This document shows, in pieces, positions 28,367 through 37,833 of a DNA stretch of 64,000 nt. Every line of letters begins with the position of its first letter. Position 1 is the stretch's first letter. The notes below the pieces were generated by a model that ran no database searches, was not told the DNA's origin, and saw nothing but the letters and a program-made list of their open reading frames with translations. This stretch comes from Pseudobacteriovorax antillogorgiicola (GTDB taxonomy: Bacteria > Bdellovibrionota_B > Oligoflexia > Oligoflexales > Oligoflexaceae): contig NZ_FWZT01000011.1 in NCBI RefSeq assembly GCF_900177345.1, positions 62,001 to 126,000 on the forward strand. Reading direction: 5' to 3'. Both the position numbers and the translations under genes were made by a program.

Positions 28367-28564
28367 GGGGTTCCGATCCCCCAGTTGGCGACGCCATGTT
28401 CGGCAATAACTAACTCTACTACCAAAAAATCGGTCAAAGAAACAAGGAAGAACCCGAGTTTCCATCGGAAAGCACCCCACCAACCTTAGAATTGCTGGTG
28501 GAATTAACCAAATCTTACCCGAAATACGTCATTTTAACCAAAAGCAAGCATGGCCTAGTTTTCA

Positions 28565-29851
28565 TTAAATATCAGCATCCAAACGGGAGTGTGTACGCCA
28601 TTCTTTATCAATTATCAAACGCGCACCTTTTTTAAAGGTTAAATATGCCCAGGCCCACTGAAACAGAACTACCATGCGGTTGCGAAAACCTATCAGATAA
28701 AGGATATGTACAAATAGCCACGCAAACCACGCAATCATACCACTCATCTCGATACCAAAAGCTTTCAGCACGGCCTTATTGCGACCAATGGTTGCCATTT
28801 GTCCCTTGTCAATGTAGTGGAACGGCCCCATTTTTTTGCCTTTAGCCATTTGATTGAGATACTTCGCAACGTACTGCCCCTGTTGGATAGCAACGGGAGC
28901 AAGCCCGGGCAGCGTATCTCCCTTCTTGGCTTTAAAGTGAGCTTGATCACCTATCACAAAAACTTCCGGGTGATCCTCCACCTGACAGTTCTGGCCGACA
29001 ATCACCCGGCCACCGCGATCGAGTTCGCTGCCAAGCTTTTTATTCAAGGGTGAAGCCGCGACCCCAGCAGCCCAAAGCACCGTGGAAGTCTTAACAAATT
29101 CATCATCACCGATATAAACACCCTTGCTCTCTATCTTCGTCACCATCGCATTGGTCCAAACTTGAACACCAAGCTTTTCAAGAGCAAGAGCCGCCTTATA
29201 GGAAAGTTTCTTTGGATAAGCATTCAAAATCTGAGGTGCCCCTTCCAAGAGAATGACCCGAGTTCGTGAAGTATCTAAGTTCTTAAAGTCTCTCCTAAAG
29301 GAAAGCCGACTCAACTCAGCAATCGAGCCAGCTAGTTCCACACCGGTTGGGCCACCTCCGACGATAACAAACGTCAAAAACTGCCGCTGCTTTTCAATAT
29401 CCTTTTCATTAGCTGCTTTTTCAAAGGCTAGTAACACTCGGCGACGAATTTCTGTGGCCTGACCAAGAGTTTTTAATCCTGGGGCGTGCTCTTCCCACTC
29501 GTTATTGCCAAAGTAGGAATGATTGGAGCCGCAAGCCATAATCAAATAGTCATAAGAAATCGAGCGCGTCTTCGTCACGACTTCTTTTTGGTCTGGCTTG
29601 AGATCGACAACCTCATCGAGTAGAACGTCAATATGCGGATATCGTCGCACTAGACTACGGATGGGATAGGCTATCTCTGCAGGACTTAGAGCCGCCATCG
29701 CCACTTGATAGAGCAGCGGCTGGAATAGGTGATGATTCCTTCGATCAATGATGGTGACACGATACTCCTTACCACGACCGAGAATTTTTGCAGCATTGAC
29801 GCCGCCGAAGCCTCCGCCGATAATCACAACATGTTTTCGTTCTTTTGCCAT
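28565..29851 (-). CDS. ndh: type II NADH:quinone oxidoreductase
   Basis: 428 residues from the ATG at 29851, preceded by GGGAGAG. It has two Rossmann motifs: VVIIGGGFGGVNAAKIL near the N-terminus for FAD, and FVIVGGGPTGVELAGSIAEL (~160) for NADH. The conserved LFQPLLYQVAMAALSP and VFVIGDQAHF segments follow, with AIQQGQYVAKYL before a C-terminal membrane-associating part rich in Trp/Phe. NDH-2 oxidises NADH and reduces quinone without proton pumping, on the cytoplasmic face of the inner membrane. Confidence 0.92.
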   Translation of the reverse strand: MAKERKHVVIIGGGFGGVNAAKILGRGKEYRVTIIDRRNHHLFQPLLYQVAMAALSPAEIAYPIRSLVRRYPHIDVLLDEVVDLKPDQKEVVTKTRSISYDYLIMACGSNHSYFGNNEWEEHAPGLKTLGQATEIRRRVLLAFEKAANEKDIEKQRQFLTFVIVGGGPTGVELAGSIAELSRLSFRRDFKNLDTSRTRVILLEGAPQILNAYPKKLSYKAALALEKLGVQVWTNAMVTKIESKGVYIGDDEFVKTSTVLWAAGVAASPLNKKLGSELDRGGRVIVGQNCQVEDHPEVFVIGDQAHFKAKKGDTLPGLAPVAIQQGQYVAKYLNQMAKGKKMGPFHYIDKGQMATIGRNKAVLKAFGIEMSGMIAWFAWLFVHILYLIGFRNRMVVLFQWAWAYLTFKKGARLIIDKEWRTHSRLDADI

Positions 29852-29960
29852 GAACAACTCTCCCAGTTGATACCAAAAACCATGGGCACTTAAATGAGCC
29901 AATAGGCAGGTTTGAGACCGGCTCTAGTGTGTCACAGGAAAGATCTTGGTTCAAACGAGG

Positions 29961-30299
29961 CTAACCCTGACTCCCCTGCGGGCGTTCCAAGTGACAGCCG
30001 AGTCTAGCACCTCGCCAAACCGCTGTCCTTTTGATTCCTAGGGCTTGAGCCTCTACCCGCTTCAGGCTTCCTTCATTCACCACCTTAAGGTCGTCTAGAG
30101 CTACGTACTGCTTGGTGTAGCTATGACAGTAGCTTTCATCTTGTTCCAAGACAAATAAGCAGGTACAAAGTTCCTTGGCATAATAGGCGGACGCTGTTCG
30201 TTGTAGAAGCTGGATATCTGACCAATTTAGCATCAGCCAAATAAGCAGAACCATCACTAATCCAACAATCACTCCCAAGAATGTTCTGACTCGTATCAT
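29961..30299 (-). CDS. small single-pass membrane protein, unknown function
   Basis: 112 residues with one N-terminal hydrophobic helix (~5-26), then a ~85-residue soluble part with four cysteines (KELCTCLFVLEQDESYC and LGCHLE), probably in the periplasm. It overlaps the upstream serine-hydrolase gene by 4 bp (ATGA), so the two are translationally coupled and may act together. The family is not recognised. Confidence 0.65.
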   Translation of the reverse strand: MIRVRTFLGVIVGLVMVLLIWLMLNWSDIQLLQRTASAYYAKELCTCLFVLEQDESYCHSYTKQYVALDDLKVVNEGSLKRVEAQALGIKRTAVWRGARLGCHLERPQGSQG

Positions 30300-31453
30300 G
30301 ACAGCTTGGCCTCAATTAGTAGTTTAAGCAGCCCATCTAAATTGATTCTTTGCCGGCGATCATCTCCATAACGAACAAGAACAATGTCGTGCTCAGGAAG
30401 GATCATCAAGTATTGTCCCCAATGCCCCGAAGCCCAGAACAAATTCTGTGTCACGCTCGGAAACTTGCGATCGTCGGGATCTTCGCTTAATGCAAAGTTC
30501 ATATACCACTGCGCACCATACGCACTACGATGAGAAACCACCCGTGCCTGCATGGTATCAGTTGTTGCTGTATACACCCATCTTTCAGGTAGCAATCGAT
30601 CGCCTTCCCAAATGCCATCGTTCAAGTAGAGGAAGCCTATTTTTGCCAGATCGCGAGCTGTCATATGCAAGTAACTGGAGGCAACAAATACCCCCGCTTT
30701 ATCCATTTCAAAGACAGCCGTTGTGATCCCCAAAGGCTCAAACAATTGGCTCCATGGATAGCTTTCATAGGCTTTATCATCCGCTAGGGCATTCCTTAAG
30801 ACCGCACTTAAGACATTAGTACTGCCGCTACTGTACTTGATATACTCCCCGGGTAGTGCTTCCATAGGCTGCCTGCTAGCATACTTTGCCATGTCGCTAC
30901 TACCTTCCGTATAAAGCATCTTGACTACGGTTGAATACAAAGGAGCATATTCGTAGGTTTCCGTCCAACCTAAGCCACTTTCCATTCTTAATAGATGATC
31001 GATGGTAATGGTCTGTTTGCTTGGTTCTTTGAATTCATCGAGATATCTTTGAACCATATGAGTTCGGTTGAGTATGCCCTGCTTTTCAGCGATACCGATC
31101 AGTGTTGCGAATACACTTTTTGAAATCGACCACGTGTAATGCAAGCTATTCTGAGAATAAGGCTGCTGATATCGTTCGACGATGATTTTGCCATCATGTA
31201 TCACAAGCAAACCATCGGTTCGATTAGGCTTTGCAAAGGCATAGTCGACAAATTGATTGAGCTTCTTAAGATCCCATTGCTCGGCAGAAGGCTCAACCAC
31301 TTGCCATGCCTCTGTTGGCCAGTGGTCCCGTGGCTTGGACTCAAGTAAAACCCCACCACGGCTGATACTCACTGTCCGATAGCTTTTTTGACAAGCACCT
31401 TGCAAACTCAAAAGGGTGAGAAGCCCCAAGCAAATTACATTTCTAACTTTCAT
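30296..31453 (-). CDS. beta-lactamase-fold serine hydrolase, lipoprotein
   Basis: 385 residues from the ATG at 31453, with AAAGGA upstream. A signal ends in a lipobox-like LQGAC. The class C beta-lactamase/esterase fold is shown by SISKS (the SxxK nucleophile motif, in YTWSISKSVFATLIG), by the Tyr motif YSSGST, and by WASGHWGQYLMILPEHDIVLVRYGDD near the C-terminus. These enzymes are usually esterases or peptidases rather than antibiotic-degrading enzymes. It overlaps the YhhN gene upstream and the small membrane protein gene downstream, making a three-gene operon. Confidence 0.85.
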   Translation of the reverse strand: MKVRNVICLGLLTLLSLQGACQKSYRTVSISRGGVLLESKPRDHWPTEAWQVVEPSAEQWDLKKLNQFVDYAFAKPNRTDGLLVIHDGKIIVERYQQPYSQNSLHYTWSISKSVFATLIGIAEKQGILNRTHMVQRYLDEFKEPSKQTITIDHLLRMESGLGWTETYEYAPLYSTVVKMLYTEGSSDMAKYASRQPMEALPGEYIKYSSGSTNVLSAVLRNALADDKAYESYPWSQLFEPLGITTAVFEMDKAGVFVASSYLHMTARDLAKIGFLYLNDGIWEGDRLLPERWVYTATTDTMQARVVSHRSAYGAQWYMNFALSEDPDDRKFPSVTQNLFWASGHWGQYLMILPEHDIVLVRYGDDRRQRINLDGLLKLLIEAKLS

Positions 31454-32126
31454 GAGCGACAATTCCTTTGACGATACACCATTGACCAAGAATATATGTT
31501 AGCATGATCACAAATCCTTGCAGAGGATAGGGACTCACAAACTTGCCATAAGCTAAACTCGAATCGGATAGAACGAATAACAAGGAGCCCAGTAGGGCCC
31601 AAGCGAAGCTTCGCTGATGAGCTTTTTGAAAGCGCCATGATGCAGCTATGGCCATCATTGTGATCAGGATGATATACCCCAGGACAGGAATCCGAAAGTC
31701 ACCCGTCTTTTCCCATAAAAAATTGCCATACAGAATAGAGAACATAAGAATACTTAGACTGAGAGCTGTGCTTAAAACAATACCCCCCAGGGATTGTTGC
31801 CCCTTCCCTCGGCCCCAAGATAGGAATATGGCGGTATAAAGGATGTGAGTGCAAGCGAAGCTGAGTAAGCCCAGTATGAAGAAGACTTGGGTATTATCAA
31901 AAAGAAGAAAAATATCTCCCAACCATGAAAATAGCAGGGCTATGGTCATTGCATATGCCAAACGCCCCTGGGGGGCTAACGCATACCAGGTGTAATGAGC
32001 CAATGTGATAAGCAGGAAAGGTTTGGTCATCATGGCCAATTCCTTGTATCCTAATAGGTTGCCTATCAAATTGAGAGCCGTTGCGGCCCAGAAAACTCGT
32101 ATTGAACTGCTTAGGATATGGGCCAC
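31443..32126 (-). CDS. YhhN/TMEM86-family lysoplasmalogenase
   Basis: 227 residues, almost entirely made of about eight hydrophobic helices. The family pattern is clear: TKPFLLITLAHYTWY, then IALLFSWLGDIFLLFDN, FACTHILYTAIFLSW, SLLFVLSDSSLAYGKF, and VIMLTYILGQWCIVKG, with the conserved Asp residues. The family hydrolyses the vinyl-ether bond of lysoplasmalogens at the membrane. It is the first gene of the operon with the serine hydrolase, which fits a lipid-degrading role. Confidence 0.88.
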   Translation of the reverse strand: MAHILSSSIRVFWAATALNLIGNLLGYKELAMMTKPFLLITLAHYTWYALAPQGRLAYAMTIALLFSWLGDIFLLFDNTQVFFILGLLSFACTHILYTAIFLSWGRGKGQQSLGGIVLSTALSLSILMFSILYGNFLWEKTGDFRIPVLGYIILITMMAIAASWRFQKAHQRSFAWALLGSLLFVLSDSSLAYGKFVSPYPLQGFVIMLTYILGQWCIVKGIVAHES

Positions 32127-32377
32127 AGGTCCTCCAACTCGTAAATTTATGCACTCGTCTGAAAAAACATCAAACCTTTGCCAGCCGTTTCAGCTGGACT
32201 ACGAAGCCTCTACGGAAGGCTTTTACAAAACTAAAAATAGTCTCAATATTACATGATTTATTGACCGCTTATTATGGCTTCTCTGGTAGTCTTGAGCAAT
32301 AGTTTTCCCAGCGATTCTCAAATCAAAGAATCTCCAGCCGATACGTGATTAGACCAATCTACGCAAAAAGTGAGATC

Positions 32378-34357
32378 ATGTTTAGTCACCGCGAGACCTT
32401 AAGCCTACTTCTACCCTACGTCCGGAAGCGCCTGATGGAGCAGGTGAAGGCAGTCTTTATCGTGGTCGCATACATGCTTTCCTTTCAGGTGTTCATCCTC
32501 GGAACCCCGATCAATGATGCCTCTGAGGTGGTCTTCGGCTTGGGGCTCGTCATCGTGGGTTTAGCGTTTTTTATGGAAGGCTTAATTCTAGGGCTGATGC
32601 CTCTAGGAGAAACGCTGGGCTTAAAGCTACCGCGGAAAGCCCACCTGTCGATGATTATGGTGTTTGCCTTCGCTATGGGAATGGGAGCAACCTTTGCAGA
32701 ACCAGCCATTGGCATACTTAGAGCTGCTGGTAAGGATGTCACTCCTTGGGAGGCTCCCCTACTTTTCCGACTCCTTAACAAAGACACTCATATACTGGTA
32801 AATTTCGTTTCGCTTGGCGTTGGTTTAGCTGTTTCCATGGGAGTTCTGCGATTTATCTATCACTTCTCACTGAAGCCAGCCTTATATATAGGTGTCAGTT
32901 CGATCCTTCTTATGACAGCTATTGCATCCCTTGATAAAGAGCTATCCGCGATATTAGGCCTTGCTTGGGATTGCGGTGCTGTTACCACAGGACCGGTGAC
33001 TGTTCCCCTAGTTTTATCCCTAGGAGTCGGGATTAGTCGGATGACAGGTAGCGACCGATCGGAGACCAGTGGCTTTGGTGTCGTTACCTTGGCGAGTCTT
33101 TTTCCCATTGGGATGGTCTTAGCACTAGGCTTTATTTTAAATCCCTCCACTCCCAACACGATGACAAAGAAGGCCTTTTCTGACCCGAAGAAAAAAGAGG
33201 CTGTCATGGTTTTGTTCAAGGATGAAGCCCACTATCAAAGCTATGTCGGTGAAAGTTCCCAAAAATCTTTGGAAGCTCAGACAAGAGGAGAAAGTCACTG
33301 GAGAGTACTGAGCCAAGGGGTTCTAGGCGCGATGCAAGCGATCTTGCCGCTATGCTTGGGCATGATACTGGTTCTCACCCTTTGGGTTCGCGAACGACTC
33401 ACGCACGGTGATGAAGTTGGCCTCGGGATATTGTTCGCGGTCATTGGAATGTCTATCTTTAATATTGGCATCGAATTAGGACTTGCAAACATCGGTCGGC
33501 AAGTTGGTCATGTTTTACCATCGGCCTACAAGACCATTGAGCTTGATGACGAGCGGCACATCTCAAATTTTAGCGAGGATATGGTGTACGCAGCCTCCAC
33601 CGCTAAGGGAGAAACAAAGCGTTTCTTTTACTTAGAAGATGGCGGCCAGTACCTTAGGGTCCCCTATGACCGCGCAAAACTCGACCCTATCCGACAAGTT
33701 TATTCATTTAGAACGACCCGTGGACCGCTTTTCGGCGATACCAAAAATCGCCTCGGCACCATTGTGATTCTAATTTTTGCCTTCATCCTAGGCTATGGCG
33801 CAACACTCGCTGAACCTGCTTTGAATGCATTGGGAAACACAGTGGAAAACCTCACCGCAGGGTCGCTACGGAAGACCCTACTGATGCACTCCGTCGCTCT
33901 CGGAGTTGGCTTGGGCCTGACCCTTGGAATGGTAAAAATCGTATGGAATGTACCCATCATTTTTCTTCTGGCCATTCCTTACCTGATATTACTGGTTCTG
34001 ACGGCTATTTCATCGGAAAGCTTTGTCAATATTGCCTGGGATAGTGCAGGAGTTACTACAGGGCCCATTACCGTTCCCCTAGTGATCGCCATGGGCCTCG
34101 GCATCGGTGGCCAGTCGGGAGTTGTGGAAGGTTTTGGAATACTAGCCATGGCCTCTGTCTGCCCCATTCTGGTGGTCTTATGTGTGGGCCTTTGGGTTCA
34201 ATCCAAACAGATATCCAGCGTATCTAGTTCACCATTTAAATCAGTGGACCATAGCTCAAATGACAAGCAAAAGAAGGACAAGCCCCAGAAAACCCTAGCG
34301 GCGACGGAAAGCCAAGATAGCAGTCAGAAACAACAAGCCATGGACGAGAGCGCTTAA
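32378..34357 (+). CDS. DUF1538 multi-pass membrane protein (duplicated domain)
   Basis: 659 residues from the ATG at 32378. Two homologous halves are visible: each has a GATFAEPA or GATLAEPA element followed later by WDCGAVTTGPVTVPLVLSLG or WDSAGVTTGPITVPLVIAMG. This is an internally duplicated DUF1538 transporter-like fold with about 14 helices in total. The C-terminal ~45 residues are a charged, Lys/Ser/Gln-rich cytoplasmic tail. The substrate is unknown. It shares one base of overlap with the next gene, a P-II-like multi-domain protein, suggesting that the latter regulates it. Confidence 0.85.
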   Translation: MFSHRETLSLLLPYVRKRLMEQVKAVFIVVAYMLSFQVFILGTPINDASEVVFGLGLVIVGLAFFMEGLILGLMPLGETLGLKLPRKAHLSMIMVFAFAMGMGATFAEPAIGILRAAGKDVTPWEAPLLFRLLNKDTHILVNFVSLGVGLAVSMGVLRFIYHFSLKPALYIGVSSILLMTAIASLDKELSAILGLAWDCGAVTTGPVTVPLVLSLGVGISRMTGSDRSETSGFGVVTLASLFPIGMVLALGFILNPSTPNTMTKKAFSDPKKKEAVMVLFKDEAHYQSYVGESSQKSLEAQTRGESHWRVLSQGVLGAMQAILPLCLGMILVLTLWVRERLTHGDEVGLGILFAVIGMSIFNIGIELGLANIGRQVGHVLPSAYKTIELDDERHISNFSEDMVYAASTAKGETKRFFYLEDGGQYLRVPYDRAKLDPIRQVYSFRTTRGPLFGDTKNRLGTIVILIFAFILGYGATLAEPALNALGNTVENLTAGSLRKTLLMHSVALGVGLGLTLGMVKIVWNVPIIFLLAIPYLILLVLTAISSESFVNIAWDSAGVTTGPITVPLVIAMGLGIGGQSGVVEGFGILAMASVCPILVVLCVGLWVQSKQISSVSSSPFKSVDHSSNDKQKKDKPQKTLAATESQDSSQKQQAMDESA

Positions 34358-35475
34358 TGCATAGCTATAAGGTCTCGAAAATTACAGCGATCTTAAACCA
34401 AAGCAACACCACCATGGTGATTGACAAGCTGCAGGAGTCAGGCTTTTCCCATATTTACTTGCAAGATGGTCGAAACCCTATCATGTCGCGGCAGCATTCT
34501 TTACTTAGCCTCGTCACGGGCCGACGATCGCTCTTTAGTATCCCGGTGAAGATCTTAAACCTATATGTCCAAGAGAAGCTCGAATTTGACCTCCTTAATA
34601 TGATTTCAACAGTCGGCCAGCTTCATTTTCCTGGTATGGGTGCCGTATTCAGCGAGCCTTGCCACTTATTCAAGAGTTATGACGGTTATAAGCCTCACGG
34701 CATCAATATTCTTAAAACTAAAAGCAAGGTGCCTCTTCTCAATGATCTTATGGGAATCTGCTGCATTGTGCAGAGAGGAGAGGCCGATCAGATAGCAAGG
34801 ATCATTCTTGAGTCGGGAATTGGAGTGCCAACAGTTGTGTATGGAACCGGAACGGGCCTGAGAGAGAAGATCGGCCTTCTACGGGTCACCATTCCTGCCG
34901 AAAAGGAAGTCATTAGCTTGATTGTTCCAAAATGGGATGTTTCCGATGTGGTAGAAACACTGATCGCCGTAGGCCGCCTTCATCTTCCAGGCCGTGGCTT
35001 CATCAACACATTTCCGATTCACAGAGGAATTCTTAATACCAAACTCTCTCTGGGATCAAAGTACCAAGCTGCCAGCACCGATCAGATCATCAGCGCTATC
35101 GACTCACTCTACGGCAGTGTCGAATGGCGACGCAATGAAATCGAGCACAGTCCGGCAAAGAAGCGATCTTACCTTGATGGGTCTGATTTGAATATTATTT
35201 GCAACTCCGGTAAAGGAGTCAATCTGGTAAGGGCTGCAATGAAAGCTGGGTGTTCCGGTGCTACTATTGAGCAAATGAGGATGTTGCAACGAGATGAAGA
35301 ACACAATGTTGTTAGTCCAGCCCGTGAGCGGTGTAAGATGATGATCAAGCATACACAAGTTCACACCATTATTGATGCCGTGTCGGATGCAGGGGCCTTC
35401 GATGATAACGTTCAGTCGGTAATTTTATCTCAGGATGTACCAAAGGCCTTTACCTACTTAAAAAAAACCTCTTAA
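34357..35475 (+). CDS. multi-domain P-II-like regulatory protein linked to DUF1538
   Basis: 372 residues containing what look like three P-II (GlnB-type) ferredoxin folds in a row, roughly 5-110, 125-235 and 285-370. The second is clearest, with GICCIVQRGEADQIARIILESG, TVVYGTGTGLREKIGLL and EKEVISLIVP. Small P-II-like proteins are known beside DUF1538 genes, but a triple version is unusual. It is soluble, probably cytoplasmic, and would bind nucleotides or metabolites to regulate the adjacent membrane protein. It starts on the last base of the upstream stop codon (TAATG). Confidence 0.7.
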   Translation: MHSYKVSKITAILNQSNTTMVIDKLQESGFSHIYLQDGRNPIMSRQHSLLSLVTGRRSLFSIPVKILNLYVQEKLEFDLLNMISTVGQLHFPGMGAVFSEPCHLFKSYDGYKPHGINILKTKSKVPLLNDLMGICCIVQRGEADQIARIILESGIGVPTVVYGTGTGLREKIGLLRVTIPAEKEVISLIVPKWDVSDVVETLIAVGRLHLPGRGFINTFPIHRGILNTKLSLGSKYQAASTDQIISAIDSLYGSVEWRRNEIEHSPAKKRSYLDGSDLNIICNSGKGVNLVRAAMKAGCSGATIEQMRMLQRDEEHNVVSPARERCKMMIKHTQVHTIIDAVSDAGAFDDNVQSVILSQDVPKAFTYLKKTS

Positions 35476-35484
35476 ATTATTGGC

Positions 35485-35727
35485 TCACCGTTCGGTCCAA
35501 CCATTTTGCTGCATGCAATGATCAAAAGCCATGCGGGATACTTTCTTGCTGAAGCCTTCTTCTTGAGCTTCTGCCACTCGCAGTTGGCACTCCTTTCGAT
35601 CTTCCTTGAACTTGCTCTTTGGATTTTTGGATCGATAGCCGTCCGCCAGAACCCACTCACCACTTGATCCTGAGACACAGGCGACACTCACCTGACAGAG
35701 CATTGAAAACACTAGACCTTTAATCAT
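35485..35727 (-). CDS. small exported protein, probably a lipoprotein
   Basis: 80 residues. The ATG at 35727 has GAGGT upstream. The N-terminus MIKGLVFSMLCQVSVAC resembles a lipoprotein signal with Cys17. The mature ~60 residues are basic and polar, with CQL, HCMQQNGW near the end giving two more cysteines. Function unknown. It is convergent with the P-II-like gene. Confidence 0.6.
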   Translation of the reverse strand: MIKGLVFSMLCQVSVACVSGSSGEWVLADGYRSKNPKSKFKEDRKECQLRVAEAQEEGFSKKVSRMAFDHCMQQNGWTER

Positions 35728-35864
35728 AGCTACCTCACTTTGGAAGTCTCACAAATCAACATTTCCAACTTTCATGCCAAAGCTACTTGATTGCCAGCTA
35801 GACTTAACTACCTTAAACTCTTCCTAAGATTCCTATTCAAATAAGGACTTCTTATCGATGTTGT

Positions 35865-36950
35865 ATGCAAGTGTTAAGGTTTCAAACATTCCAAGTGGGG
35901 GCGAAGCCAGTGACGAACGCTGATGATATTCCAAACCTCAATGTGGGGAGACTACTTTCGACGACTCAAACGCCGACTCCCGAAATCATTCAAAGGTTCC
36001 TCCAAACCTTCCAAACTATCGGCTTCGCCTATATTGAAAACCACGGCATTCAAGAAGCCATGATCAAAGATATCTTGCGGTTATCTCAAGCATTTTTTGC
36101 TCTTCCCAAGGAACAAAAAATGGCCCTTCACATGAAACATTCTGGCTATGCCTGGCGTGGCTACTTTCCCGTTGGCGATGAGCTAACATCTGGTATTCCA
36201 GATCAGAAGGAAGGTATCTATTTTGGAGAAGAGCATTCACCGGACCACCAAGGGGTTCAAGACGGTTGGCCTCTCCACGGCCAAAATCTGTGGCCGTCAG
36301 CTTCAGGTTTAGAGGATTTTCCTAAGCTTGTACGAAGCTATATGGCAGAAATGAAATCTCTAGGAGAAGCCCTGATGAGAGGTTTTGCTCTAGCTTTGGG
36401 CCTAGAGCAAGACTACTTTGCCAAACGCTTCGCCGAACCTACGAGTTTATTCCGTATCTTCAATTATCCCGAGCACCAGTGGCAAGAGAAGGACGACCAG
36501 TGGGGAGTTCGCGAGCACACCGATATGGGCTTTTTGACAATTCTAAAGCAAGATGAGAGCGGCGGCCTAGAGGCTAAAAGCCGGAATGGCGAATGGCTTG
36601 CTATTCCCCCGCGCCCCGGTACATTTGTCATTAACATTGGGGATATGCTTGAGTTCTGGACCCATGGCATCTTCCGAGCAACGCCTCACCGAGTCAAGAA
36701 CCAAGCCCGAGGGGATCGCCTCTCCCTACCCTACTTCTATGATCCATGCTGGACCGCCAATCTACAGCCAATTGATAAAGCCTTGCTAGGGGATGCCGTC
36801 CCAAACCAGAATGATCCAGAGCGGTGGGATGGCCTCAAGCTTCATACCCTTAACCCTCAAAGCACCTACGGAGACTTTGTTTGGAATAAAGTCAGGCATG
36901 TTTTCCCCCAACTCGATCAGCAAAATGAGTCTAGTCACGATGAGCTGTAA
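35865..36950 (+). CDS. 2-oxoglutarate/Fe(II)-dependent oxygenase, isopenicillin-N-synthase type
   Basis: 361 residues with an N-terminal DIOX_N-type part (GFAYIENHGI, LSQAFFALPKEQKMAL) and a C-terminal double-stranded beta-helix. The iron facial triad is HTDMG (~219) and the later His in ATPHRV (~278), with RLSLPYF as the 2-oxoglutarate-binding RxS motif. These enzymes hydroxylate or desaturate small molecules. It overlaps by 20 bp, tail to tail, with the methyltransferase gene. The substrate is unknown. Confidence 0.88.
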   Translation: MQVLRFQTFQVGAKPVTNADDIPNLNVGRLLSTTQTPTPEIIQRFLQTFQTIGFAYIENHGIQEAMIKDILRLSQAFFALPKEQKMALHMKHSGYAWRGYFPVGDELTSGIPDQKEGIYFGEEHSPDHQGVQDGWPLHGQNLWPSASGLEDFPKLVRSYMAEMKSLGEALMRGFALALGLEQDYFAKRFAEPTSLFRIFNYPEHQWQEKDDQWGVREHTDMGFLTILKQDESGGLEAKSRNGEWLAIPPRPGTFVINIGDMLEFWTHGIFRATPHRVKNQARGDRLSLPYFYDPCWTANLQPIDKALLGDAVPNQNDPERWDGLKLHTLNPQSTYGDFVWNKVRHVFPQLDQQNESSHDEL

Positions 36951-37734
36951 TAATCCAAGCGGTCGTTCCTAAGACACTTTCTTCATGGAGATGACTCTTG
37001 AGGTATTCGAGCGCCCGATTTTCACAGCCGCCCCATTCTTCTGGTGTCATCCTTTGCTTGCGATCTACCAATGGCGCCGAGCCTTTCACGATGTTGGCCC
37101 AAAATCGATCTATTGGCCCCACCTCAAATTCGTGATAGACCTCTTCGATTTGTACCGAGTTGAATCCCACTTGATCAAGATCACTCTTGATGTCTGCAGT
37201 CTCGCTCCAAGGAAAGGCTCCACCTGTTGCCTCTTCATCGTGAAAGAATGCGAACGCCGCACCAAGGGTTTGCATAAAACTGGACTTTTCAGCCAAGGCC
37301 CAGCTTGATAGAACCACGGGTGCTCCAGGTTTTAGAACGCGATATATTTCTCTTAAACCTTGTAAGCGTTCGGGGAAAAACATCAGGCCAAACATTGAAA
37401 CCACGAGATCGAAACGACTCTCATCAAACGGCAAATCTTGGCCATTTGCTTCCATGGGGAAGATATTGTCAATATGCTCAGCCTTGATATTCCGTTTAAG
37501 AACTTGAATCATTTTAGGAGAGAAGTCGACGGCATCCACCTGGTCAACAAACTCAGAAAGATATAGGGATGTTGTTCCTGGTCCGCAGGCCACGTCTAAG
37601 ACTCTCCAATTAGCCTGCAAAGAAATCGATTTTAAGGCGCTCCTCGAAAATTCCAGCATAAATTGGCGATTGACCCGATCGTAGTCGATAGCTACGGCAT
37701 CCCAAGCACTGGCTTGGCTTAAAAGCTCCATCAT
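36931..37734 (-). CDS. class I SAM-dependent methyltransferase
   Basis: 267 residues with UbiE-type motifs: motif I VLDVACGPGTTSL, motif II VDQVDAVDFSPKMIQ, and FDLVVSMFGLMFFP with LKPGAPVVLSSWA. An AAGAAGGG ribosome site lies upstream. The substrate is unknown. The gene tail overlaps the oxygenase. A hairpin and a 12-bp palindrome lie in the 100 bp upstream. Confidence 0.85.
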   Translation of the reverse strand: MMELLSQASAWDAVAIDYDRVNRQFMLEFSRSALKSISLQANWRVLDVACGPGTTSLYLSEFVDQVDAVDFSPKMIQVLKRNIKAEHIDNIFPMEANGQDLPFDESRFDLVVSMFGLMFFPERLQGLREIYRVLKPGAPVVLSSWALAEKSSFMQTLGAAFAFFHDEEATGGAFPWSETADIKSDLDQVGFNSVQIEEVYHEFEVGPIDRFWANIVKGSAPLVDRKQRMTPEEWGGCENRALEYLKSHLHEESVLGTTAWIITAHRD

Positions 37735-37774
37735 ACGTCTTACCCTTCTTAGAATCGTTAACGAGGGTAAAGCT

Positions 37775-37786
37775 TATGATATCATA
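37775..37786. promoter_or_regulatory. 12-bp perfect palindrome upstream of the methyltransferase
   Basis: TATGATATCATA is a perfect palindrome 41 bp before the methyltransferase ATG. It could be an operator. A palindrome of this size can also arise by chance. Confidence 0.25.
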
Positions 37787-37790
37787 CTTT

Positions 37791-37829
37791 GCGCTCGGGT
37801 TGCAGCCCTTGAGGTGCAACCCTTAGCGC
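37791..37829 (-). terminator. possible hairpin between agmatine-deiminase-type and methyltransferase genes
   Basis: GGGTTGCA pairs with TGCAACCC over a 10-nt loop, extended by GCGCT/AGCGC outside a small internal loop. It starts 5 bp after the deiminase stop. There is no T-run, so it may be a weak terminator or an mRNA-stability element. Confidence 0.45.
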
Positions 37830-37833
37830 GACG

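Noticed and set aside
28367-28483. N-terminal extension of the unknown protein at 27809-28366
   Set aside because: The extra residues are Cys/Arg-rich and unlike the rest of the protein, and a better ribosome site precedes the ATG at 28366.
30296-31453. Beta-lactamase-fold protein as an antibiotic resistance gene
   Set aside because: It resembles the esterase/peptidase branch of class C serine hydrolases and sits in a lipid-related operon; nothing specific points to antibiotic hydrolysis.
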